64,000 nt of DNA, from positions 3,991,800-4,055,799 of the forward strand of contig JAQFVV010000018.1 of the NCBI GenBank assembly GCA_028023455.1, read 5' to 3'. The notes beneath the pieces are model-generated. The model was not told the origin of the DNA. It did no database searches and saw only the letters and a list, made by a program, of their open reading frames with translations. Shown here piece by piece: positions 1-12,115 of the stretch. Made by a program: the position numbers and the translations under genes. Origin of the DNA: Epiperipatus broadwayi. Taxonomy: Eukaryota; Onychophora; Udeonychophora; Euonychophora; Peripatidae. Position 1 is the stretch's first letter; the number at the start of each line of letters is the position of its first letter.

Positions 1-99
1 CTTGAAGATCCTAGCACCTTACTGAGGAAGCTAGTTAGCAGAAACCGGTCTGTGGTTAGGGATTATCTGCAAAGCTTGTTAAGAGCTTATTTGTGAGCT
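1..99 (+). CDS. Possible 3' end of a host reading frame (partial, enters from left edge)
   Basis: Frame 1 is open from the first base to a TGA at 97-99, giving about 32 residues that end in ...SLLRAYL. The stretch is clearly less AT-rich than the DNA after it and its residue mix (Leu, Arg, Ser, Val) looks protein-like, beginning LEDPSTLLRKL. Downstream composition changes abruptly to AT-rich DNA. I do not recognise a family. It could be the last exon of a host gene, a piece of a transposon open reading frame lying mostly outside the window, or chance. Confidence 0.35.
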
Positions 100-966
100 T
101 TATATATATATATTATAACCTCTCAATCTAACTTCGTTTGGAGGATATTCTGTAAGTAAGAGGTTAACTGTGCTAAAACGAAAATCAGAATGAGAGAAAC
201 TGAAAATGAATTTTCCGTTGCGTTTGTGTGCACTGAAAACGCATTTGCATATGGTTGAGCTTTTATAAGACTAAATCACACGAACCGAACGCACTCACTC
301 AATTTCCAAACAAAATAAATAATCAACGTAAATATATAATTTCTCAGAGATTTAAATCTTGATTACTAAACTTTTAAAATATAATATACAATTTATATAA
401 TATTTCAATAATTACTGGTTTATTACTAAATGATTTCTTATTTATATAATCTTGTTTTATCTATTCATTAACAACATATTCTCAGGGTTTTTCTTAATAA
501 ATATTCATGAAGACTTATCATCATAATTATCTCAGAGGTTTTTTTAATAAACATTTACTGCTATCAAGATGAATATGCGTATCAGGGATTTTTAAGTGCC
601 ATTCTACTTTTAACTTATTGTATTCAAATAACCAATATAATAAAATATTTCAGTAATCTTAAATGAATCAGCAATGCGATGTATTAACCTGAATTTAAAT
701 AGTATCAAAACGATGATCAAAGAATAATGTCATATATTTTAACAATATTGTTCATTTCATGTAAATATCAAAACAAAATAATATTAGTAAATACAAACCA
801 ATACTATATGACAGCAATTATTATAGTTAAATATTTATAAAGTGAACTATCTCCGTATGACAACATATATTAAAGATAAATGTTTCTGGCTTTTTTTAAA
901 AGTGTATGAAGTGTATTGATAATTTCTACATTTCATGTATAAACTCACGGTATGTGTAGGAATATG
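100..966. other. AT-rich DNA, no gene seen
   Basis: No open frame of note, no RNA gene and no repeat boundary is visible. The first 200 bases are less AT-rich than the rest and may be untranslated sequence of whatever ends at position 99. Confidence 0.5.
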
Positions 967-1160
967 ATATACATATTATAGGAGATTGATTCCCAATTTT
1001 ACTTTGAACATATAATCAAATTAAGTATCTCAAAATTATAAATTTAATACTTACACATTTGTCATATACATGTTATAGGAGATTGAGTCCCAATTTTACT
1101 TTGAATATATAATCAAATTAAGTATCTCAAAATTATAAATTTAATACTTACACATTTGTC
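967..1160. repeat. Tandem duplication, 97-bp unit, two copies
   Basis: The block containing ggagattgattcccaatttt (from 981) is repeated from 1078 with only a few changes, through the end acacatttgtca. Period is 97 bp (1078 minus 981). Confidence 0.85.
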
Positions 1161-2373
1161 ACTTTCTTTATCAAGTTGAGTTTGAATTTAAATTTTATAA
1201 CTGTAAAGTTTATTTTACAAACACCTATGCAATATAGTATTTTAATATTTCTCCATCATGCTAATAAAACTGCTGTATAAATTATATCACAGCAGCAAAT
1301 CTCGACTCGTAATTTTTAATTAATTATAGCATATATTTTAACACCTAGGATTTGGTGAGCCAAATATAAATAACATTTATCCTGAAAAATGTACTACTTT
1401 TTCTAAATAGTTTTACTCAAATCTGGATCTAAAAATGAACTTTAAAATTTATAGCAAATGATAAAATATAATTTAATATTTTAATTTTTACATAAATTTT
1501 AAATAATTATGGTTGAAAAAATGTAATCTCTCTCCTCTAACAGAGATTTATTCGGTATTCATTCTCATTTATTGATGACACTATACCTTAAATACTGAAT
1601 ACAAAATATACTACCTGTATTTCCAACAGACCTTTATCGTTAGATTTGGTATATTTACTACTCTAATAATTTATTTATGGCTATCGATTATTCCCAAATT
1701 TATTGATAGGACTCGCAAATGCATTGTATTTAACGATTTATAGCACTATTATTCAAGTTTACTGAAAATTAAAATTATCTTAATCAAATTACTCCATTTT
1801 GAAAAATATCTATCTCATATATTAAATGTATATTTTGAATTTGTTTGATCTTCTTAATTCTTTTGATAGTCATATCTATAAATATATAAAATCTTGGGTA
1901 TTTAAATAACTTTTTGTCAAAACAAGTACTCCAGTCACTGTACTGCTTTCATGCTTATGATGTTTTAAAGAAAATTATTTCAATCGTTTCTATTCAATAA
2001 CAATATATTATTTATTCCTCTAAATAAGAGGCACTTCCAATTTCCTTTACTGGATAAGATTTTGGGATAATCATTCAAACTTTTATTGGAACACATTTTA
2101 AAAGCATATTCCTTTGAAATTGAAGAAATGCAATTTAGCCATTTAATCCTTTAAACAAATTTTAAGAGGATATTCTAGAATTTCAATATTGCAAATTTTC
2201 TTAACTGCAAGTTTAAAAAAATGCATTGTTTTTCCTTTTTTATTTTAGTTTAATTTATATCCATCGCTACTACTGAAATAGAGTAGATACTAGACTCTGT
2301 CCTGGGCAGACTTCTAGTTAATGTTTTTACCCCATCAATATTAAGTAGATAGGTACAAAAATGACGAAATTGG
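1161..2373. other. AT-rich DNA, no gene seen
   Basis: No coding, RNA or repeat structure that I can support. Confidence 0.5.
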
Positions 2374-2523
<150 letters not shown>

Positions 2524-2827
2524 TCAACATGATCTTGCACTACACCAAAAATTTTACAAATTGACCTTGAACTTTAATTTATTATTATTTATAGGTTTTC
2601 ACCAATGATATCAAAATTTTCCACAATGCATCTCACCTTGTAGTTGATTTGACTGACGTCTCTACAGAACCGTAAATAATCAGATCAGATCTTACAGTTA
2701 TTTCTTTAAAGGGAAGAGTAAGTGTATTTATTTTGTAATATAAAACAATAAAATAATAATAATAATAATAAATGTTTGACATCTATTTATTATAAGCAAA
2801 TAAATGAAAATGCATTTATTCATTTAT

Positions 2828-2839
2828 TTATTAGAACAA
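2828..2839. repeat. 12-bp target-site duplication, left copy
   Basis: TTATTAGAACAA is found here and again, identical, at 3854-3865, exactly flanking the composite hammerhead-bearing element. Confidence 0.8.
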
Positions 2840-2986
2840 CTGAAACACAGGCTTGTTATATACCTGTGGCTATATATATGTAATATAGGGTATATGAGCA
2901 CAGACTTTCACACCACCCACCTCTCTCCACTCTATCTAATAACACTGATACACCCAAACACATATATGCTGAAAAGATATATAATC

Positions 2987-3030
2987 ACCAATATACGTAT
3001 TTCATGCTAAACCAGCAATCATCAGTTGGT
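2987..3030 (-). ncRNA. Hammerhead ribozyme, type I, copy 1
   Basis: Reverse complement of this interval has the same sequence as the copy at 3734-3777: core CUGAUGA, a small stem II, GAAA, palindromic stem III AUACGUAU, UA cleavage dinucleotide and a 5-bp stem I ACCAA/UUGGU. See the plus-strand copy for base positions. The first head-to-tail unit carries it. Confidence 0.72.
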
Positions 3031-3461
3031 CCAGACTATCATCTTTACACACATATATAGTATAAGTGCTCAGATATATATTAAGATAGACTATCCTCAT
3101 AGTTTAATGGACAGGCTTCAATCCACTCCACACTCCAACTCTTCAACCATCCATCCAATTGAAAATCTGATGATGGAATGCTCAAAGGCCACCCTGAGGC
3201 CGAGATTATTGTCACACCCATGTTGACCTAACGTCAATCTGAACCCCACATGTACAGGACATAATCCATTTAATACATATGCAAGGATGGGCAGACATCT
3301 CTATAATGTAATAACTGAAACACAGGCTTGTTATATACCTGTGGCTATATATATGTAATATAGGGTATATGAGCACAGACTTTCACACCACCCACCTCTC
3401 TCCACTCTATCTAATAACACTGATACACCCAAACACATATATGCTGAAAAGATATATAATC

Positions 3462-3505
3462 ACCAATATACGTATTTCATGCTAAACCAGCAATCATCAG
3501 TTGGT
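3462..3505 (-). ncRNA. Hammerhead ribozyme, type I, copy 2
   Basis: Identical to the copy 475 bp upstream, in the second head-to-tail unit. Two same-strand hammerheads 475 nt apart would release a monomer of that length if transcribed from the minus strand. Confidence 0.72.
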
Positions 3506-3733
3506 CCAGACTATCATCTTTACACACATATATAGTATAAGTGCTCAGATATATATTAAGATAGACTCAGGGTGGCCTTTGAGCATTCCATCATCAGATT
3601 TTCAATTGGATGGACGGTTGAAGAGTTGGAGTGTGGAGTGGATTGAAGCCTGTCCATTAAACTATGAGGATAGTCTATCTTAATATATATCTGAGCACTT
3701 ATACTATATATGTGTGTAAAGATGATAGTCTGG

Positions 3734-3777
3734 ACCAACTGATGATTGCTGGTTTAGCATGAAATACGTATATTGGT
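3734..3777 (+). ncRNA. Hammerhead ribozyme, type I, copy 3 (inverted unit)
   Basis: Stem I 5' strand ACCAA is 3734-3738 and pairs with UUGGU at 3773-3777. The catalytic core CUGAUGA is 3739-3745. Stem II is UGCU/AGCA (3747-3750 with 3756-3759) with a U-U mismatch at its base. GAAA is 3761-3764. Stem III is the palindrome AUACGUAU (3764-3771), so A15.1 pairs with U16.1. H17 is A3772, the predicted cleavage position. A palindromic stem III too short for a stable loop is known from Penelope-element and animal retrozyme hammerheads, which act as dimers. The weak spot is the U-U pair where G-C is usual at the foot of stem II. Confidence 0.75.
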
Positions 3778-3853
3778 GATTATATATCTTTTCAGCATAT
3801 ATGTGTTTGGGTGTATCAGTGTTATTAGATAGAGTGGAGAGAGGTGGGTTATG

Positions 3854-3865
3854 TTATTAGAACAA
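3854..3865. repeat. 12-bp target-site duplication, right copy
   Basis: Identical to 2828-2839. Confidence 0.8.
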
Positions 3866-4454
3866 TAAATATTTGTCAATAAACATTATTAGATTAATAA
3901 AATTTTATACGAATAATTTCATTAGGTTTTATATTCTGTTATTTTAGAAATATTTACTAAATCTAAATATTTAATTATCTAAAATTTCAGTATATGTTTT
4001 GTTAATCTTTCTAGCACTTTTCTAATTTTGTGAATGTTATTTACACACTCACTTCTGTTGATTTAATCGATAATTTATTCATTTTGAATTTGTTATAAAT
4101 ATTCCAATTTAACAAAGATTGCCTACTTATGATCCCACTTACTGTTTTATCACAAACACTATTTTACGTGGCCCTGGATTAATAACCATCGATAAAACGA
4201 TTCACTAATTGTTTTTAAATTGTTATAAAGAAATGCAATATTTAATATTTGAAAATATGCAAGAAAAAAACTAATATTTGAAGTCTAAAAAACACAAAAA
4301 AAAATTATCTCCTTATACATTGATTTTATAAAAATTGACTCTTGATTTTACACCTATCACTTAATTGTCCTATCTATTATGAGATATATAATCAAAAAAA
4401 TTAGCAATTCATACTTTTTAGACCATGGTAGCATTGGTACCAAAATATAATGCT

Positions 4455-4457
<3 letters not shown>
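3866..4457. other. AT-rich DNA, no gene seen
   Basis: Nothing supportable apart from the (TA)n tract that follows. Confidence 0.5.

Positions 4458-4500
<43 letters not shown>
4458..4500. repeat. (TA)n microsatellite, insertion target of element A
   Basis: The LTR retrotransposon begins directly at the end of this tract, and another (TA)n tract begins directly after its 3' LTR (13748 onward). The element therefore probably inserted inside a (TA)n run, which hides its target duplication. Confidence 0.85.
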
Positions 4501-4501
<1 letters not shown>

Positions 4502-4504
<3 letters not shown>

Positions 4505-5776
4505 AAAGGGTAGCTTACAATGCACACACTCCTAAAAGGATCAAGCTTATTTATTGAACACAATCTATTTGGAATTTATATTAATAATGGGTAGATTATT
4601 TGTTATTATTATTACATATATACATATAATACATGATAAATTACTAAGTTATAATAAATAAAATACGATCAATATTTTAGAAAGTAATATTGTATATATA
4701 TATATATATATATATATAATACTATTTGATTAAATAAACTGTAATGTATATATTATTTTTTAATTTAAAATTGAATATTAATTTATAGTTAAATGAATTT
4801 GGGATGACCCAAAGTTAATTGGGTGGACACATGTGTGTGAAAATAAAATGTATTTTATATTTATTTTTTATTTGTAATAAATGAAATGTATTTAAACAAT
4901 ACATATAAAAATCTAAATGAATTTAAACAATAGGCAGTTAAAAATATTGGCGTTCTGGGAAATCTACGGGCATGAAATGTATAAAAACAAAAAACAGTTT
5001 ACAAATCGTTCTTCTTATTGTTATAGCACCTGTAACAAAAGACAGCAATTTAAAGTAAAATTTAGAATGCTAAAATGGAGTTTTACTTTTTCTGTTATTT
5101 AAATTATAAACATTTTTAAAAGTCAAATGCTGTAATTAAAAGTTTATCAAACTTCAGAGGAAAGGAAGTAAAATAAGAAGTAAGAGTAAGTGATAAATTC
5201 TTAAATAATTAAATCATGTTTTAAAAGTTATTGGAGTACATTTGAATATTTTAAATTTTTTTTCAAAAAGAATAACGAGAATTAAGTCTACTGAAAATTG
5301 GAAAAAAAAAATAATGAAATAATTTTCTTAATATATATTTAAAGCACTTCAATACAAATATATGACTATAAATAATTATTAAATTGTACTTTAATATGAA
5401 AATGGCCTAGAGCAAAACATGCTATTGTGTGTTATGGTATTTCCTACCAGCTACATTAAACCTCTATATCTATATATATTTTTTTCTACTTTATTGTAAA
5501 CACAAGAATATGCCTGCAGTCCAAAGTAAACAAGGATTGGAATACTTTATGGTAAATCAAATGAGGTTCAAGGTGTTTACCATTAAACACAACTACAGGA
5601 GACACCATTGTACCTATCTATCCTTGCTAAGGAAAATGATTTACTAAGTGAAACTGCTTTGAAGAACAACTTGCCTAAATATCAACTACTACTACTTCTA
5701 TTATGATGATTTTTATGAACTTTGTTCCAATTACAATTTTTTTTTAAATCAAAGAATTAATATTGTAAATTTTTGT

Positions 5777-5808
<32 letters not shown>

Positions 5809-7073
5809 ATATTGTTATCTATCTGTTGTATTTTCACACTCTGATGCTGAAGCCTCATTTTTCAGAATTAGCAAAGAAGAAAAGGGGGGGATTATTCATT
5901 TTGATATTTTTTATATTTTCATTATAAATGAAATTTAGGTAAAGCCACCTGCTTCACATCAAGTTATCCACATAAATATTGAGGTAAGATTATCTAAATT
6001 TATTTTCATAGGTTAAATTACAACACTTATACAGAATACATATTATATGTTCTATTTTGTGATTAACTGTGTACATATATTTTCCAGTATGCTTGACTAA
6101 TCAACTGGTATCTGTCTCTGTCATATATATAAATTGGGGAAACTTGTTAAATAGATTAACATTTGTAAATATATAATTTAGCTAGCCAGCATCTCAATTA
6201 CATTAAATAACTAAAGTTGATTTTTCTATATAATATGATTTGATTGACATAGGTGGATTTCTACCGTGGGGTATAAGGGTTGGATTTAGAGGATAATTTA
6301 TTAGTAAGATGGTAGAGATTCACTTGTGACACATGTACATATGATGATTATTATATTTTTTATATTTTTATCATTACTATTGTTGTTATACTTGATTTTT
6401 ATTATTGTTAATAAATGTTTGAGTTTGTTTTGTTCCAGTCTTTGGTTTATTGAGTTGTTCTGACATTCCGCAGTTTATAAACAATTAGGCATGCATACAC
6501 ATCTATGTTTCTTATCATATAAAAGCTTGAAAATAAAACAAATATAATAAATGCTGGTTGTAACCTATATGTAGGTGCAGGTGTTGCTGTTCATACCTGC
6601 TAAAGGAGTCAAAAGCAATATTCTCTCTGGTTTTGAATTTTAAAGCATAATGGAATTTAAAAGGGGAAAAGTGGATGAACTAACCAAATTGCATTTATTA
6701 TTATTAAATAGGAATAGAATTAGTTAATTAAAGTGTATGAAATCATTGGTTAAGCATTTCATCAGGTTCTCATTAGCATTCTATCAGATGCCCCACAGTC
6801 TGAACATAGTTTGACGCAACTTTTTCCCTTCTAAGCCTAGTAGGTCTCTGCAGATTGTCTCATTAGGGGTAATAAATTAGAGCATATTAACTTATCCCGA
6901 CACCATATTGCTACATCTGCATAGTAGTACAGTCTGCAAGTTAGTTGACCATCCATTACATCTGGTGCACCATCTTTAGGCTTTGTTAGTTTATGACTGT
7001 TGATGAAGAGTCCTGCCCATTGTACTGGTGTTAGCAATGTTTGGGACTAGCGTTCATCATTCTGTCCATTATA
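4502..7073 (+). repeat. Element A 5' LTR (about 2.57 kb)
   Basis: Begins TGTAAAGGGTAG and ends TTATA, a near inverted match of the start (TGTAA). It matches 10519-13749 closely over almost its whole length. It contains a 61-codon open frame at 4917-5102 that is also open in the other LTR, which is explained by recent common origin and not by evidence of coding. A (TA)n tract lies at 4693-4718. Confidence 0.85.
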
Positions 7074-7515
7074 TCTGGTGACCATCGTGGATGAACAATG
7101 TGTAGTGGGACTACACACCACTAAAGATTGAATTAGTGACTAATGTGACTGGTATGATAGGTATTGGGGGGGGTATGATGAGAATCATTCCATCCATTAT
7201 ATCTGGCACTAGCAACGTTTGGAGCTCGATAGATACGTGTATCATCACATAAATACTTTGTGTAAGTTGTTCATATATTGTGATTGAACCAGCTGATTGT
7301 TGAATCTGATGGATATATCCAAGTGGTCATTGTTTTGTCCATTATATCTGGCACACAACGTGTTAGGCATGAAAATATTACAGTTGATACAGGTATCCAA
7401 GTATATTTACTAATGGTTATATCTGACGTGCAACGTGGTAGCATATAGATATTACAGTTGATAACTGTATCCAAATGTATTTACCAATAGTTAAATCTGA
7501 TATCGAGTATGTTAG
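6951..7515 (+). repeat. Array of primer-site-like modules spanning the LTR end and leader
   Basis: Variants of TCCATTATATCTGGCRCNCA start near 6952, 7066, 7193, 7339, 7415 and 7487. The copies near 7339 (TGGCACACAACGTG) and 7423 (TGACGTGCAACGTG) keep the AACGTG of tRNA-Lys primer sites. The 3' LTR holds corresponding modules near 13571 and 13691. Confidence 0.6.
7076..7093 (+). promoter_or_regulatory. Element A primer binding site candidate
   Basis: TGGTGACCATCGTGGATG lies two bases after the deduced LTR end. It matches the tRNA-Lys1,2-type primer site TGGCGCCCAACGTGGGGC at most of its first 15 positions. Similar modules recur downstream, so which one was used is uncertain. Confidence 0.5.
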
Positions 7516-7999
7516 GTAAAAATATATTATAATTGTAGGGGTGATTTAGCCATTGGACTGGTGTTTAAATTTTTTTTTAAAAAAATGTTAAAGCACATTT
7601 CATTTTATATTTTTCTATCAACGTAAACCCAAATGAACTTATACACATGACAAACAATTAGCACGTTCATCTAAAATAATAGTAATAGTGATAATAGATC
7701 ACATAAACTTGAATCAATTTTTAATAAGAGATCTAAAGTATTGAGTGTAAATTGGAAATATAAAGGATTGGACAATAAACAGAGACCGATGATAAATAGT
7801 TAAGTGATTAATAATTGTTAATAAATAGTAGAGTTAGGCATGTAAAAGGACATAGGCAAAAAGTAAATCTATTAAAAACTAGAAAAAAAGGTAAAGATAA
7901 ATGCAATGTTTGGGAGTGGCATGATGCATTGTGGCGTGAGATTATTTATAGTTTCATAAATAAATATTTTCTAAATAGTTTGCAAATAAATAAATATTT
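7516..7999 (+). other. Element A untranslated leader
   Basis: AT-rich sequence between the primer-site array and the first gag-like frame. A longer open frame begins at 7815 but its first part looks noncoding; the gag start is more likely the ATG at 8000. Confidence 0.45.
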
Positions 8000-9313
8000 A
8001 ATGATAACCAGAAGTGGTAAGCAATTAAGTAATATGGAGTCAAAACATTTGGAGATAGGGAAAGATAGTAGTGACAGTGAGATGGTAGATGATACTACCA
8101 GTAATAGGGTAGAATCTGTGATGATTCAGACACCTTGGGGGTCTATTCTGGAAGTTGAACAATCCCCACAAATGCAGGAAGGGAGTCAAACAGTTTCTCA
8201 AATTCAGATGATTCCAGTGAGATTGTTCAAGTGCCTGAAATGGAAGTAACTCAGGCTATTCAAGACTCTACAACACTGGCACAACTAATCCAAGTAATCA
8301 TGGAGATGAATAGTAAAATGGGGAATATGGCAACTAATATAAATGATATAAATAGCAATATGGAGAATATGAAAAGTGATATAAATAGCAATATGAATAA
8401 TATGAAAGAGTATATGGCAATCAAATTTGATGAAATGAAAAGTGATATGAATAGTATGATGGACAATATGGCAATAAAATTTGATATAAATAAAACAAAA
8501 GAAGAACTGATGAAGGATGTGAATGATATAAAAGTTCAGATGGAAATACAAATTATCCATATGAAATTGGAGCAAAATTGTACCAAACAAAATATGGAGA
8601 TAGAAACCTTAGGACAAGAACTAAAGTGCTTAGATAAAACCATTACCCAGAGGTTTAGAATCACTGAATCCCAACTGAGTAAGGGTGTATTAGTTGTTGA
8701 AACATAACAAACCCAGACTAATTCAAGTATTCAATATACTGAATTTAAGTTGAGAGAAAAGCAAGTGAATGATACTCTCAATATTCAAGTGATACAAAAA
8801 TCACAAAGTTTCAAGATTGATTCAGAGTTAAATGATGAAACCATAGGAGTCAATGACACATCATACTCTGAGGATGTCATGATAGAGTATATGAAAGAAG
8901 GTTCAATGATAAATAATTTGGACTCATATTTGAGGTCATTGAGGCACATTCATGTTTACCATCGAAACAAGAATAAAATGCTTTTCAGACATGACATTTG
9001 TGAGCATAATAGCAATAACAAAGATGGATTGTTACAAGTTTAAACAGCTTTCTTAGGAGAAAACTGTCACACTACAAATGCCATTGTTGAAGGCATTAAA
9101 GAGATTGGTAAATTCGATCATCTTAGCTGTGCGTTATGGAAATTAGAGTCTTTCCATAATCAACAAGATGATCCAAACATAGAAAATTACATGATAAGAA
9201 TAGAGATGACCATGTTGCAGTTCATCAAACAGAAAGGTTTTCAGTTTCATAAGTTATTTAACATGTATGAAGGACTCTTCACATTTATGAGTCATATAAA
9301 TGACAGTACTTGA
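8000..9313 (+). pseudogene. gag: Element A gag-like protein, broken
   Basis: Reading starts MITRSGKQLSNMESK at 8000 and runs to about 8220, where it must shift frame to continue as IVQVPEMEVTQ. The second frame reads to 9313 with in-frame TAA codons at 8705 and 9041. Its middle (about 8300-8560) is a repeated pattern of Asn-Met-Lys-Ser-Asp-Ile-Asn-Ser, which looks like a coiled coil. The part after 9044, AFLGENCHTTNA onward, with aromatic and helical residues, looks like a capsid domain. Gag would form the particle that packages element RNA. The first residues and the coiled-coil design resemble the gag of element B, though sequence identity is low. Broken by at least one frameshift and two stops. 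Confidence 0.6.
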
Positions 9314-9521
9314 AAGTAAAAAGTACATAATAAGGGAAGGACTTCAAATAATGCAACTTTGGACACATAAAATGGACTTTTTACAATGGATGAATTCTCA
9401 AGAGATGTATATATTTTTTAAGAGAAAAAATAAATGAATGAATAAATCAAATGGTGTGTGTATACATATATATATAATACAACTTATGATAGAATAAGAA
9501 AATGATAGGGTGAGACAGATA
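9314..9521 (+). other. Junction of the large pol deletion in element A
   Basis: Gag-like reading ends at 9313 and integrase-like reading starts at about 9522. The roughly 3 kb of protease, reverse transcriptase, RNase H and integrase core expected here are absent; the DNA between is AT-rich filler including a short (TA) run near 9466. Confidence 0.6.
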
Positions 9522-9944
9522 GACCAGATAGTTAATTATATCAACTGGAGTGTGAATGAATCCACTGGATTCACACCCATTGAACTACATTTTAATCAAT
9601 AAATTCCCATGTTGTTCACTAAATATCAACCTATGACTAGATATAAATAAAGTAGTATGGACAAAAATGTGCAGAAAGCATATCTTTGATTGGTAAGTAA
9701 GGCCAATAAAAGGGACAAAAATAAGACTGGAACTTTGTATACTTTCAAAGTAGAAGATCAAGCGTTAATAAAAACCTCTCATGTTACTAAGCAAATTGAA
9801 AATAAATACAGTAAGTTTTACCATCTATATGAAGGACCTTACACAATAGTTAAACAATCGAGTCCTAATGCATTTTGGTTGGATATGGAAGGACAAGTTA
9901 GGGGCACATATAATACCCAAATTATAAAACCGTATTATGGATAA
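9522..9944 (+). pseudogene. Element A integrase C-terminal remnant
   Basis: From 9522 the frame reads DQIVNYINWSVNESTGFTP, the typical end of a Ty3/gypsy integrase core (the N-x-S-T-G-x-x-P segment), up to a stop at 9600. The same frame reopens at 9690 and reads a C-terminal domain ending at 9944, with the family pattern KFYHLYEGPYTIV, then N-A-F-W-L, then GTYN and IKPY. In Ty3/gypsy elements this domain aids DNA binding and target choice. The catalytic D, D and E of the core are not present. Confidence 0.8.
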
Positions 9945-10504
9945 TCTTAGTAATTGTATAATTGTCATACTCAACTGATGTGTGAAAAAGAAAATGAATG
10001 TTGATAAGTAAAAAAAAAAATTAGATATTATAAAGTTAGGTTAAAAATTATGATGAGAGTATTCCCTAATGGATGCTAACACAGATATTAGAATACTTTA
10101 GAGCCACTTTATTTAAGAGAGTTAAACCACATTAAGTGATGGTTGCTCTAATCTTCTGTTAGTCCTCAAATGAAATGCAATAAGACTCAATAGAAGCAAG
10201 ACAGAGGATAACAAGGGAAAAATATGTGCTATCTGAAACAGAAACACATTTTATTAGTGTGCTCAAAACATAACCATCATTAGTTTAAAAAAAAACAACC
10301 TATGTTTGAATCCCACCTTGAAAAGTATTTCATGAGGGTGAGCAGAGAAGAATAGAAAGTAATTTGTGTAGTTGAGTGTAGAAAACAGTAAAATAAGGTT
10401 TTACTGCCCTTCTTATATTTGTTGGAAAAAAAAACTGTCAAACTTCAAATGCAAACCTTGTGTAAGTGTTAAAATTTTCATTACATATTAAAATTCTAAC
10501 CCTG
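9945..10504 (+). other. Element A 3' untranslated region
   Basis: No frame of note between integrase and the polypurine tract. Confidence 0.5.
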
Positions 10505-10505
10505 T

Positions 10506-10517
10506 AAGGAGAGGGGG
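10506..10517 (+). promoter_or_regulatory. Element A polypurine tract
   Basis: AAGGAGAGGGGG lies directly before the 3' LTR start. Such tracts prime plus-strand DNA synthesis, and its position fixes the LTR boundary. Confidence 0.85.
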
Positions 10518-11460
10518 TTGTAAAGGGTAGCTTACAATGCACACACTCCTAAAAGGATGAAGCTTATTTATTGAACACAATCTATTTGAAATTTATATTA
10601 ATAATGGGTAGATTATTTGTTATTATTTTTATATATACATATAATACATGATAAATTACTAAGTTATAATAAATAAAATACGATCAATATTTTAGAAAGT
10701 AATATTGCATATATATATAATACTATTTGATTAAATAAACTGTAATGTATATATATTTTTTAATTTAAAATTGAATATTAATTTATATTTAAATGAATTT
10801 GGGATGACCTGAAGTTAATTGGGTGGACACATGTGTATGAAAATAAAACTGATTTTATTATTTTTTTTATTTGTAATAAATGAAATGTATTTAAACAATA
10901 CATATAAAAATCTAAATGAATTTAAACAATAGGCAATTAAAAATTTTGGCGTTCCTGGAAATCTATGGGCATGAAATGTATAAAAACAAAAAACCGTTTA
11001 CAAATCGTTCTTCTTATTGTTATAGCACCTGTAACAAAAGACAGCAATTTAAAGTAAAATTTAGAACACTAAAATGGAGTTTTGCTTTTCCTGTTATTTA
11101 AATTATAAACATTTTTAAAAGTCAAATGCTGTAATTAAAAGTTTATCAAACTTCAGAGGAAAGGGAAGTAAAATAAGAAGTAAGAATAAGTGATAATTTT
11201 TTTAATAATTAAATCATGTTTTAAAAGTTATTGGAGTAAATTTGAATATTTTAAATTTTTTTTCAAAAAGTATAATGAGAATTAAGTCTACTGAAAATTG
11301 GAAAAAAAAAATAATGAAATAATTTTCTTAATATATATTTAAAGTGCTTCAATACAAATATATGATTATAAATAATTATTAAATTGTACTTTAATATGAA
11401 AATGGGCTAAAGTAAAACATGCTATTGTGTGTCATGGTATTTCCTACCAGCTGCATTAAA

Positions 11461-12025
<565 letters not shown>

Positions 12026-12032
12026 TTATTAT

Positions 12033-12081
12033 ACTTATATATATATCTATCTATATATCTATCTATCTATATATATAAAAT

Positions 12082-12113
<32 letters not shown>
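12033..12113. repeat. (TA)n / (TATC)n microsatellite
   Basis: Tatatatc and ta repeats directly after the MITE. Confidence 0.9.

Positions 12114-12115
<2 letters not shown>

Larger units (their letters stand above)
2840..3853. mobile_element. Composite retrozyme-like element: one full unit, one partial unit, one inverted partial unit
   Basis: A unit of about 475 bp starts at 2838/2840 (aactgaaacacaggcttg) and restarts head to tail at 3313. The second copy runs to about 3567, where it joins, in inverted orientation, a copy of bases about 3197 back to about 2917 (3568-3850). Each of the three pieces holds a hammerhead ribozyme motif. A 12-bp identical target duplication brackets the whole. The tandem greater-than-unit structure with hammerheads fits animal retrozymes, which are non-autonomous and depend on another element's reverse transcriptase. 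The inverted third piece is odd and could come from strand switching during reverse transcription. A degraded relative lies at 14156-14270. Confidence 0.75.

Noticed and set aside
3160-3190. A further CTGATGA within the 2840-type unit
   Set aside because: No GAAA at usable spacing.
3026-3738. Repeated 60-66 codon frames starting MVQTIIFTHIYSISAQ
   Set aside because: They arise three times because the noncoding ribozyme-bearing unit is repeated; no protein features.
4917-5102. 61-codon frame conserved at 10916-11101
   Set aside because: The two are the same place in the two LTRs of element A; conservation follows from LTR duplication and there is no recognisable protein.
8260-8590. Minus-strand frames rich in Ile, Phe and His
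   Set aside because: Shadows of the plus-strand gag coiled-coil repeats.
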